Assembly (NCBI RefSeq): GCF_027475565.1
Contig: NC_069397.1
Span: 1,922,001-1,986,000 of the forward strand
Source of the DNA: Acinonyx jubatus
Lineage: Eukaryota > Chordata > Mammalia > Carnivora > Felidae
Reading direction: 5' to 3'
DNA length: 64,000 bases
In this document: piece by piece, positions 55,601-64,000 of the stretch
Layout of the letters: each line of letters opens with the position of its first letter
How positions within the stretch are numbered: position 1 is the stretch's first letter
Translations under genes and position numbers: made by a program
The notes under the pieces: model-generated
The model's database searches: none
What the model was told of the DNA's origin: nothing
What the model saw: only the letters and a program-made list of their open reading frames with translations

Positions 55601-58600
55601 GTCCCTCCCCTGCTCGCACTCTGACTCTCTCTCCGTCAAAAAAATAAATAAACATTAAAAGAAAGTTTAACAGAGTTTTGGGGTGTGAGACCAAGGTCAC
55701 TATTTTTTAAACTCCTCCCGTGTAAAGGCTGGCATTATACATCCGAGGCTGAGAATCACCAATTCAAAACAGAGACTCCAAAAACATGGACAGAGGCAGG
55801 TGAAGCAAATGCAAGGAAGAAGAAAGGAAGGACCATCTACTTTTATCCGCATGCAAGGCCTGAAAGCAGACCCTGAGGGTCACGCTGTCACAAGGGCAGT
55901 CAGCCAGGGCCACCGCAAAGCTGGGGCCATCACGAACTTACTGTGGGTCAGAGCACAGAGCACAGAGATCTCAGGTTGACCCACGTGAAACGGGCATTTT
56001 TTTTTTTCAAGTCAAAAGTGCTTGCACTTGGGCAGTTTCAACCTGATCGGCAAAGCGAAATATGTTTGTAATTATTCTACCGTATAAATACATATATATG
56101 CTGATAAATTTGATATATTAGTATATATAAATTTGATACATTGGCATATTGATATAATATGTTGATATCTTTATATATGTTGATATATAAACATACATAT
56201 TTGACATATTGATCAATGTCTATATGTTTGATATATTGATATCTTTAAATATGTTGATATGTAAATATATATATTTGATATATTGATCAATGTCTATACG
56301 TTTGATATATTGGCATATTGATATCTATATATGTTCGTATATAAATATATATATTTGTTATGTTGATCAATGTCTATACGTTTGCTATATTGGCATATTG
56401 ATATCTTTATATATGTTCATATATAAATATATGTATTTGATATATTGATAAGTATATATTCAATATACATACTCAGTAAATATATTCTGGCAATATGTCG
56501 AGTTGAAAACACTGGCTAAGGAGGTGAGCGAATCTGAATTCTGGCTCTGTCCTGCATTACGGGCAAGTCACTTGACCTCCCCCTTTTTCTTAGTCCCCTC
56601 ATCTCTCCCTCCCTCAAAGGGGGGTCCGAGCGCCTGCCCCATAGGGTCGTGAGGATTACAGGTGAACGCATGAAAACTCCTCGCACGCAGCAAAGACGCA
56701 ATGACCGATCCCAGTCGTATCCTCCTTTTCAGAAAATCGCCCCCCCCCCCCTTCTAATGGCTTGGTCCTCCCCTGGGAACACGTGTTCGCGGCTGTGGCT
56801 GGTGGCAGCGGTGGGCAGAGGAGACCTGAAGCGCTTTGGAGGGACCCAGGAACCCTGCCCACTCTGTCCCTTTCAGCCCATGACCGACCCCACCCCAAGT
56901 CCAGCAAGAAGGGCCCCGGCGTCCACACTGTGCCGTCGGAGCACCTGTGCCCGAGCTCCTGGCGCTAACGTCCCACCTCTTAGAATCAGTGGTCGCTTCG
57001 CCATGAACTTCCCGGCGCTCGGCCACACCTCTGCTTCTGGACGCTTCCTTTGGTTAGAAAATAATACTAAAGCAGCCTGCCCAGCCCCCCGGGCATACCC
57101 TGGGCCGCGCTCACCTGCTCCTCCCTGGAGTTGACGACCACCAGGTGCGCGTTCTCCAGCCGGCAGTGCTTCTCGGCCTCCGGCCAGGTCTTCCCGGAGC
57201 GCGAGAACCAGTAGCAGCTGCCCTCGAACTCCAGCCAGTTGACCGGGCAGCATTCTGTGCCTGAGGGGCCGGGGGGGGGGGGGCGCGGGGAGATGAGCCC
57301 CGGCTGGAGGGCACAGGCGCCCTGGGACCGGGGACCCCGTGCCCGGGCCCTACCGTTGCTCCGGAAGAAGGCCATCTGACAAGTCAGGATGCGCAGGTCC
57401 ACGGGGAAGTGCTTCAGATGAAGGAGCAGGGTGGCGTGATCTAGGGCACCGGGCGACGGACACGGTGGGCGTCGCGTGGCGGGCAGTGCCGGCGCCAGCC
57501 CGCCGGGACCCCACGCGGGAGTTCGCGCGCTCACGCATTCACGCTGCGCGCGCACCCACACAACGCACGCTCGCACGCGCGCACACCCCCCGGGGAGGGT
57601 CTCTGACCTGCTTCCAGGTCCTTCTGCTGTTTCTCCAGCTTGGCCTCCAGAGAGGTCAGCAGGTCACTGGCATTGCCCCCTGAAAAGGAGGACGGTTCAA
57701 GCATCCCCCCCCCCCCTCCCTGCCCCACCTCCACCCTGCGTCCCGGCCCCTGGCCTCCCCGCCTCCACCCCGTCCCCACAGCGGCTTTCTAAGCCTAAGC
57801 AGGGTCCCCACGTTCCCAAAACAGACCCCCCACTTCATTAGCAGGGCCTGCTGGCATGACCCCTCACCACTTAGCCCCCGCCTCGCAGGGTCTTCCTCAC
57901 CTGCTGGCCTCGCAGCTTCTGTTCCCTCCACCCGGCACTAACCCCCACCCTCTGCACCTGCCTGATCATCCTTCCGGGTCCCTCCGCCCAGGGATCCCGT
58001 CCCTGGAAGCCTGGGGGCCCCCTACCCCCAGCACCCCAAACACGCCCCCCTCCTGCTCCCCCCGGGGAGGCGCCCCCTCACCATGCGAGCTGAGAGCGCC
58101 CATCTCCGTGAAGACGCCGGAGGAAAAGTGGCTGAAGTTCTCTTTCAGGATCCGCAGCTCCTCTTGAAGCTGGGCTCCTTGTCGGGGGCGGGGGACAGAA
58201 GGGACAGGGCAAAGTGGAGCGGGCTGTGTCCCGAAGGACAGCCCCTCCCCGCCCCGGCCCCGCCCGGCCCCTGCGACCCTCACTCTGGGACCCGATGACG
58301 CAGACGGCCACCAGCAGCAGGACGTTGAGGCCCAGGATGAGCAGACTGAGGCGGAGCCTGGAGCATAGACGCTGCAGCAGCCACGGCGGGCGAGGAAGGG
58401 GCCCTGGAGGAGAAGGGGCGTCAGAGGGAAGCGCCTGGGGCGCAGGAGGCCTACAGAGCGCACCGTGGGAGCGCCGGGGGAGCGGAGCCCCCGTGGCCGT
58501 GGCCGGGAGGAGAGTGGGTGGGGGTAGCCGGGGAGGGAGTCACTGGGCTTTGACCCCAGGGCTCAGGCCCTGCACACACCGCATCCGCACGCTCACCCCA

Positions 58601-61308
58601 CGTGCACACGTGCCGCCGCAGGTGCACGGGGCGCGCGGTGTCACGTCATCCGTGGGCAAAGCCCCGCTCTCGGACCCGGGGACCCGGAGGCCCGGCTCCG
58701 GGTTCTTGCAACGCGCGCCTGGGCGGCTCGGACCCGTCCCGCACCGGAAGAAGCCCCCCCCCCCTTCAGTCCAGGCCATTCCACCGCAGACCGCGCCCTC
58801 CCAGCCCCTTGTCCGTTTCCGGCTGCACTCGACCCCCCCCCCCCAGTCCCTCCCTCCGCTGTGAACTCCCCCCTGTAGCCTCAGTCACCTCACAGAAACT
58901 CGGACCCCTTCACACGGGCACACACGTTTCTCAGTTCACCCTCGCACTCGTTCCACCCTGACTGCTGCCCACTCGCTGTTGCCCCCAGCGCAGCCCGATC
59001 CCGTCTGGCCCTCGCCACCCTCGCTTTCGGACCCGATCGCGCGGCCGGGCGCCGGGCGCCGGCAGCGGGACGTGCAGGCCCAGGATGAGCACACACTCTC
59101 ATTAGCACACATTCTCGAACACTCTGTCACAAACACACCCCAGCTTCACAGGCACTGAGCTGGCTTCGCCCCGCCCAGCGTCCCCTGGTCTGGGGCAGCG
59201 CTGTCCTCCGGCCGAAGCGCCCGCTCAGGCACCTTCACCTGCAACAACACGTCTTTGCCTCACACCCCACTTTCCGCTGTCCCCATCGCCATGACACCTT
59301 GACACCCCTGCACCCTGGAGGGGTGGGGGGGAGGTCAGCCAGAGGCCCGGAGGCTTCCTCCCCAGTCTCCCTCTTGCCACCATCCCGAAGTGGACACTCC
59401 CTGTGAGTGACCAGCCAGAACTCCTGAGATCCTGACTCCAGTGACTGTCACCTCCTCCCCTTCCCACTCGGGACTCCATCCTGAGCCAGGGAGGCCACGT
59501 CTCCACATTCCACTGCGAACACAGCCTCCCCTGTGCCCGACACCCTCCCCCTCACGCCCTCCTGATGCCCGGGGCGTCTCTCCATCCAGAAGCTGTCCCT
59601 GACCGCAGTCTTCCCCAGCCAGGTAGGTTCCCGGGGCTGAGTCCGACCGCTCTCTCCAACCCCGTCCGCTGCTCAGGCCCCCGTCCTGCTTCCCAGCCTG
59701 ACCTAGGACCCATAGACCCCAATCCGCGGCCGACACGGACAAGTCTTGGTGCCTCAACGTTCTCGTGCCCGCTTCTGCGAGGGACCCCAAATCGCCAGAC
59801 TCACAGAAGTCTAAGATGACGGTTGCCGGGGTCCAAGGAAATGGGGAGTCGCTGTTCGACGGGTACAAAGCTGCGCTTATGCAAGACGAGTAAGATCCGG
59901 ACATCTGCCGTACAGCTCCGTGCCCGCAGCTAACAGCACGCTGTCATGCCCCGAGCCACTTGCTAAGAGGGTAGGACTTGGATTCAGGGTTCTTACCACA
60001 TAAGAAACACGGAGGTCAGAAGACGAGCCACCTGACTGGATGGTTCTGAGAACACAATGAGGTCAAATATAAAAGGTGCTGCCCAGGCAAGTTTCAAGGT
60101 AAAAGCCAAGGTCTGCCAGGGGCGCCTGGGTGGCTCAGTCGGTTAAGCATCCGACTTCAGCTCGGGTGGGGATCTCACAGTTCGTGAGTTCGAGCCCCGC
60201 GTCTGTATCTGTGCTGACAGCTCGGAGCCTGGAGCCCGCTTTGGATTCTGCGTCTCCCTCTCTCCCTGCCCCTCCCTTGCTTGCACTCTGTTTCTCTCTC
60301 TCAAAAATAAATAAACATTAAAAAAAAAAAAAGCAAGGGTCTGCCAGACGTGGAAAAACAGAGGCTACATTCACCCACCCCGCCAGAAACAACCAAGATA
60401 TAAATCAGCCACCTCTCTCAAGACACTTGAACCTCAGGCAACAAAGGGCAAGGGTCCGGGGAGACGGGGAAAATGATATGGGCCCCAGTGGTCACCTGCC
60501 TGTTTCTAGGAGACAGTTTTCAGGCCTTGGGCAGGGAGGGGAAATCCCAGCAGGGCCCAGCCGACTCTCCGAGCTGAGGAAGCGAGAGTTTGGGGAGACC
60601 ACAGGGCAGAGTTCAGACGGGAGAGAGATGCCCAGAGAATTCTGGTCTGCAGAGGGCTGCACACTGATCAACACGTGCATGTCAGGAAAACTACCCAAGG
60701 CCAGGCAAGAAAAAACCAACCTGGAAGGGCAAAGGAACCCTGTGTGGCACTCATACAGGACTGGGAATGGCACCTTGGGAGGGCTCCAGACCCGCCTGAC
60801 AAATCATAAAAGTGGGGACGCCTGGCTGTCTCAGCTGGAAGAGCACGTGACTCTTGGTCTGAGTCATGAGTTCAAGCCCTGAGTTGGGTGTAGAGATTAC
60901 TAAAAAAAAAAATTAAATAAACTTAAAAAAATAAAGTAACAAATTTTCTTTTAAAAAATTCATAAAAGCAAAACCCAAAAGGATCAGATCGACTCCAAGT
61001 TGCTTAACTGCACCCCAGAAGGAAGCTCAAGAATATTCAGAGGAATATAACTATATCCAGCACACAACACAGTAAAGTTCACAATGTCTAGCCTGCACTC
61101 AAAGATTACCAGACATACAAAGAGGCAGGAAAACACAAGTCATGTTGAGGAGGTTCACAAATCTATCAACACCAAGCCAGAGGCACCTGTGTGGCTCAGT
61201 CAGTCACTCACATGTGACTCTTGATTTTGGTTCAGGTCATGATCTCATGGTTCATGGGTTCAAGCCCCATATTGGGCTCTGCACTGACAGCTAGGAGCCT
61301 GCTTGGGA

Positions 61309-61359
<51 letters not shown>

Positions 61360-62211
61360 CCTCTCTCGTTCAGGGGGTCTCTCTATCTCTCTCAAAGTAA
61401 ATAAATAAACCTAAAAAAAATCCAGAATGGATGCAGACATTAGAATTAGCAGACAAGGGCATTAAAACAGATATTGTAAGGGGCTCCTGGGTGGCTCAGT
61501 CAGTTAGGCCTCCGACTTCAGCTCAGGTCATGATCTCGCGGTCCATGAGTTCGAGCCCCGCGTCAGGCTCTGTGCTGACAGCTCAGAGCCTGGAGCCTGT
61601 TTCGGATTCTGTGTCTCCCTCTCTCTCTGACCCTCCCCCGTTCATGCTGTCTCTCCCTGTCTCAAAAATAAATAAACGTTAAAAAAAAAACAGATATTGT
61701 AAAAATATTCTAGATGCTTAAAAATGTAACTACAGGGGCACCTGGGGGCTCAGTCAATTAAGCATCTGACTTCGGCTCAGGTCATGATCTCACAGTTTGT
61801 GGGTTCGAGCCCTGCGTCGGGCTCGGTGCTGACAGCTCGGAGCCTGGAGCCCACTTCGGATTATGTGTCTCCCTCTCTCTCTGCCCCTCCCCCACTAGTA
61901 CTCGGTCTCTTTCTCTCTCAAAAATAAATAAATATTAAAAATTTTTTTAATAATAAAAAAATGTAAGTACACATCAAAGAAGATACTTAAAAAGTTCCAC
62001 CACTGTGAAAGGGACAGAGGCCTCGGGAAGACAGAGCAATCGGCAGCTGGGGGAGAGGGAGCAAAGCCCGGGAAGCTGGGCGCTCACCTGCGTGGAAAGG
62101 GTCTTCTCTCCTGGGGTTGTGCCCATGACGGCCCGGCCCCTCCCCTCCACCCGGCTGGTGGTCGTTTCCCTCGGAGTCCAGCTGCTGGATGTTTTGAAAG
62201 TCCTTGGCCAT
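52696..62211 (-). CDS. ASGR2: ASGR2 (asialoglycoprotein receptor subunit 2)
   Basis: Minor subunit of the hepatocyte asialoglycoprotein receptor; with ASGR1 it clears desialylated glycoproteins by endocytosis. Coding exons in transcript order: 62211-62088, 58403-58284, 58177-58082, 57679-57608, 57440-57354, 57260-57115, 53200-53094 and 52852-52696. Total 909 nt, 302 aa. The N-terminus MAKDFQNIQQLDSE identifies subunit 2. The TM segment is about 60-79. NxS/T sites lie at 95 (NFS), 116 (NAS) and 299 (NIT). The neck is one 72-nt and one 87-nt exon. The CRD spans about 170-295 with QPD at 257-259, a GHEVGGGED loop and WND at 281-283. All introns are GT-AG; the exon-3 acceptor is the slightly unusual GACAAG. 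Intron 1 is 3.7 kb and the intron splitting the CRD is 3.9 kb, both repeat-rich. ASGR1, expected further right, is not in the window. Confidence 0.96.
53875..54030 (-). repeat. MIR fragment in ASGR2 intron
   Basis: Reversed MIR order: ACATCGTGCTAAGTGATTTA, TCTTATCTGATCCTTACAAA, AGGTTAAGGAACTTGAGG. Confidence 0.7.
54249..54468 (+). repeat. CAN SINE
   Basis: Mutated head GGGGAACCCAGGTGGCTCAG; otherwise intact. Confidence 0.93.
55030..55195 (+). repeat. LINE-1 3' end
   Basis: TGTGACACGCTAAAGGTGTT, CATTGCAATGTGTAAACG, ACACAATGTTACATGTCAAT and TCAATTAAAAAG, the classical L1 3' tail. Confidence 0.8.
55201..55280 (+). repeat. tRNA-like head of a CAN SINE
   Basis: GGGGCACCTGGCTGGCTCAG to TTTGAACCCCAC plus an A-tail; only the tRNA-related part is present. 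AGGCA repeats on both sides. Confidence 0.82.
55453..55660 (+). repeat. CAN SINE, full-length
   Basis: Head GGGGCACCCGGGGGGTTCAG; body and AAATAAATAAAC tail intact. Confidence 0.94.
56085..56480 (+). repeat. AT-rich minisatellite, unit about 75-80 bp
   Basis: Repeated TTGATCAATGTCTATA core (about 56212, 56286, 56364) embedded in TATATTTGATATATTGAT units. About four diverged copies, strongly AT-rich, within the ASGR2 CRD-splitting intron. Confidence 0.88.
56500..56720 (+). repeat. MIR element
   Basis: GAATTCTGGCTCTGTCCTGC, GGGCAAGTCACTTGACCTC, TAGGGTCGTGAGGATTACAG in forward order. Confidence 0.82.
59010..59095 (-). pseudogene. Decayed copy of the ASGR2 transmembrane exon
   Basis: On the plus strand, GGACCCGATCGCGCGGCCGG and CAGGCCCAGGATGAGCA, together with the preceding CTCGCCACCCTCGCTT, parallel the 3' half of the TM exon at 58284-58350 and its donor flank (GGACCCGATGACGCAGACGG, GAGGCCCAGGATGAGCA). 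The copy has a changed middle that replaces hydrophobic codons with Pro/Arg/Ala codons. Its donor reads A|GC instead of A|GT, and it lacks the 5' part of the exon. It is therefore not a usable exon. It lies inside ASGR2 intron 1, about 0.7 kb upstream (transcript sense) of the functional exon. Confidence 0.72.
59140..60110. other. ASGR2 intron 1, unassigned part
   Basis: GC-rich proximal part grading to neutral sequence; no exon with support. Confidence 0.4.
60119..60332 (+). repeat. CAN SINE, full-length
   Basis: Target duplication GCCAAGGTCTGCCAG / GCAAGGGTCTGCCAG. Confidence 0.95.
60813..60945 (+). repeat. CAN SINE, short
   Basis: GGGGACGCCTGGCTGTCTCAG head, no CT tract, A-rich tail; AATCATAAAAG / AATTCATAAAAG flanks. 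Confidence 0.9.
61179..61420 (+). repeat. CAN SINE with expanded CT tract
   Basis: AGGCACCTGTGTGGCTCAG head; CT run of about 20 units. Confidence 0.93.
61479..61690 (+). repeat. CAN SINE, full-length
   Basis: Perfect AAAACAGATATTGTAA target duplication; probably the youngest of this cluster. Confidence 0.96.
61735..61961 (+). repeat. CAN SINE, full-length
   Basis: AAAAATGTAACTACA / AAAAAATGTAAGTACA flanks. One base is missing in the head (CTGGGGGCTCAG). Confidence 0.95.
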
Positions 62212-62219
62212 GCTGGGTG

Positions 62220-63310
62220 CAGGGCTGGAGCCTGGGCGGTTGAGGCTCCTCTGAGGGCTGGGGCTGAGTTCGGGCTGAAGCTTGAGCTAAGATGTGAATT
62301 CGGGCAGATGCTGATGGGGGGGTGGGTGGAGGACCCGAGCACATCGAGGCTACCGTCTGGGTTGGGTCTAAGGTTGGAGGGGAGTTTGGGGCTGAAATGC
62401 AGCTGGGTCTCGTCCTTTCTCAGGACACTGCTTGGGCCGGGACACAGCCAGGAGCCCTCCTTCCCTGCTTTCATGGGCCAAATCCCCCTCCTCCACCGGC
62501 CCCCACGGTCCCTGCGCTAGGGTCTCCTCCATACCAAACATCCCCAGTCCCACCTGCCCCTGACTTTGGTTACCTGTCAGGGGTATGGAGGGCTGACGCC
62601 CGGGTCCCTCGGGCAGCCCGGCCCCAGGGCGAGGAGGGGCTAGACCCCGGAAAAGTGGGCCAGGTGGTACCAGGAGGGCTGGCCCAGGCGAGGGCCCCGA
62701 GTCCGTGTGTCTGAGTGTCCAAGTGGTTCTAACCTGGCCTCTCCTGTCCCCGGGACTTTGGACAGTAAATAGAAGTGGAAACAGGGTTGGAACTCAGGCA
62801 AAGTGTCGTGGGGGCGGGGGACACGACTGTCTCTATTCTTCCCAGAGAAAGGGGTCTCCTGGCCTGCCCCCCTCACCCCCGCACGCTGGTCACCTCGTGC
62901 CTCGCTGCACCGTTCGGGAGGGGTGCGGGCCAGGAGGGGGCTGGGGCTCAGTTCACTGTTTCCCCTCTGCCCCTCCCCCCTTCCACGCCCTGCCCCTGAA
63001 TTTCCCAGAATTGCTGGTGTCTCCAAATATGCCCGGGCCCGGATCTGAGGCGCCAGTTCCCTGTTCTTGCCCAACGTGCGGGCTCAGCACCAGGCCCCCC
63101 AGCTCTGGGCTGACTCACCTCACTCTCCTGGGAATAAAGCCCCTCAGGACCAGCTTCGCCCTCCTGTGCTGAATGGGTCCCAAGGCGGCCCCCCAGGGCT
63201 GGCACTTCTGTGGCCCCCACCTCCCAGGGGAGGGAATGGGGCCTCGGGAAGATGAAGGGACCTTCCCTGGGCAGGCAGAGAGAAGCAGCCCAGCGTAAAA
63301 GAGGGGAGAA
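62220..63310. other. ASGR2: 5' flank of ASGR2
   Basis: Begins with a short GGGCTG-type G-rich tract (62220-62420). It probably contains non-coding leader exons and the liver promoter, but none can be fixed from sequence alone. Confidence 0.4.
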
Positions 63311-63314
63311 GTCA

Positions 63315-63532
63315 GGGGCGCCCTGGGGGCTCAGCCGGTTAAGCGTCTTGATCTCAGCTCAGGTCATGATCTCACAGTTCGTGCATTCGACCCCCGCATC
63401 GGGCTCTGTGCTGATGGCGGGGAAACGGCTTGTGGTTCTGTCTCTCCTTCTCTCTGCCCCTCACCGGTTTAGTCCTCTCTCTCTCTCTCCCTCTCTCTCA
63501 AGGTAAATAAATAAACTTTAAAAAAAAAAAAA
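63315..63532 (+). repeat. CAN SINE
   Basis: Target duplication AGAGGGGAGAAGTCA / AGAGGGGAAAAGTCA; part of box B and the following segment are altered (GATGGCGGGGAAACGGC). Confidence 0.95.
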
Positions 63533-63808
63533 TAAGAGGGGAAAAGTCACCGGAGCTCACCATAGCTTGAGAAACAAAACAGCTTTTGTCCCTGATTTTG
63601 TGACCCTCACCAAACGCCTGCTGGCCGAGGACAGAGTTTCCCTGATTCAGCTAAGTCCTTGTGCTGAAAAGGTATCAGGGGCCTGTGTTTTCTGGCGGGA
63701 ACTTGCAGACACACGGGACAGCCACACATTCCAACCTCCTGCCTTCCTGCCGGGTCCCCAAGGCAGTGGTGGCTGCTTTGGTTTTTTTACCATATCCCTC
63801 AGTCAGAC

Positions 63809-63833
63809 ACACGCACCCCCCCCCCCCCCCCCC
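63809..63833 (+). repeat. Poly-C homopolymer
   Basis: About 20 consecutive C after ACACACGCA; length uncertain in sequencing. Confidence 0.85.
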
Positions 63834-63849
63834 GCACACACTGTGCTTC

Positions 63850-63935
63850 ACTTTGTTCTGATGCCCCAGCACCTGCCACATAGCAGGTGCTTAACAAGTA
63901 TTTGCTGAAGAAACGAGCGGATGAAGGAATGGATT
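63850..63935 (+). repeat. MIR/L2-like 3' end
   Basis: CCCAGCACCTGCCACATAGC, AGGTGCTTAACAAGTATTTG, GCGGATGAAGGAAT, the usual end of an old MIR/L2 element. Confidence 0.65.
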
Positions 63936-64000
63936 GGTACATGCGTTGTGGACGCGACGGTTTCCTACAACAGTGCTCACCTCGCTACCCGCATCCTACT

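Larger units (their letters stand above)
60340..61990 (+). repeat. Old LINE-1/HAL1-like region cut by SINEs
   Basis: AAGATTACCAGACATACAAAGAGGC and ATTAGAATTAGCAGACAAGGGC style motifs (61100-61130, 61437-61462) fit an L1/HAL1 ORF1-type LINE. Four SINEs interrupt it. The extent to the left of 60970 is uncertain. Confidence 0.55.

Noticed and set aside
57531..57841. Proline-rich frames inside ASGR2
   Set aside because: Shadows of the 72-nt neck exon and GC-rich introns; wrong strand or frame.

Overview
The window is mammalian nuclear DNA from a carnivore, most likely a felid. Two things show this. First, the interspersed repeats are dominated by tRNA-Lys-derived CAN SINEs (head GGGGCGCCTGGGTGGCTCAG, a CT-rich stretch, and an AATAAA/A-rich tail), with the body variant that I associate with cats rather than dogs. 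Second, the gene order BCL6B - SLC16A13 - SLC16A11 - CLEC10A - ASGR2 is the one known on human 17p13.1. No bacterial, viral or plasmid genes are present.

Layout: (1) 1-3.9 kb, gene-free C-rich flank. (2) 4.6-9.7 kb, BCL6B on the plus strand: seven intact coding exons after the BTB start exon, five C2H2 zinc fingers, and a long 3'UTR. (3) 12.7-15.5 kb, SLC16A13 (MCT13, plus), and 16.4-18.4 kb, SLC16A11 (MCT11, minus). These two monocarboxylate-transporter-family genes sit tail to tail and share the same four-coding-exon plan. (4) 18.9-37 kb, a gene desert of SINEs, LINE fragments, a MaLR LTR and a 28-bp minisatellite. (5) 37.2-39.8 kb, CLEC10A (macrophage galactose lectin, minus). (6) 40-52.6 kb, repeats. 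(7) 52.7-62.2 kb, ASGR2 (hepatic asialoglycoprotein receptor subunit 2, minus), with large repeat-filled introns. All five coding sequences splice to complete open frames (469, 426, 449, 307 and 302 aa) with GT-AG introns of consistent phase. I derived the exon boundaries by hand from splice signals, reading frame and remembered orthologue sequences.

The two lectins are paralogues with near-identical exon sizes and Gal/GalNAc-type (QPD) carbohydrate-recognition domains. The strongest unusual signal is their first CRD exon, about 97% identical over 138 bp (4 differences) while neighbouring exons are well diverged. This points to recent gene conversion. Other points of interest are a decayed extra copy of the ASGR2 transmembrane exon, a one-codon deletion beside the WND calcium motif of CLEC10A, an extra 72-nt neck exon in CLEC10A, absence of the longer human N-terminus of SLC16A11, a stop-free in-frame 165-nt intron in SLC16A11, and a 28-bp minisatellite with higher-order block structure. 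I found no previously undescribed multi-gene system; this is an ordinary conserved mammalian gene cluster with lineage-specific detail.
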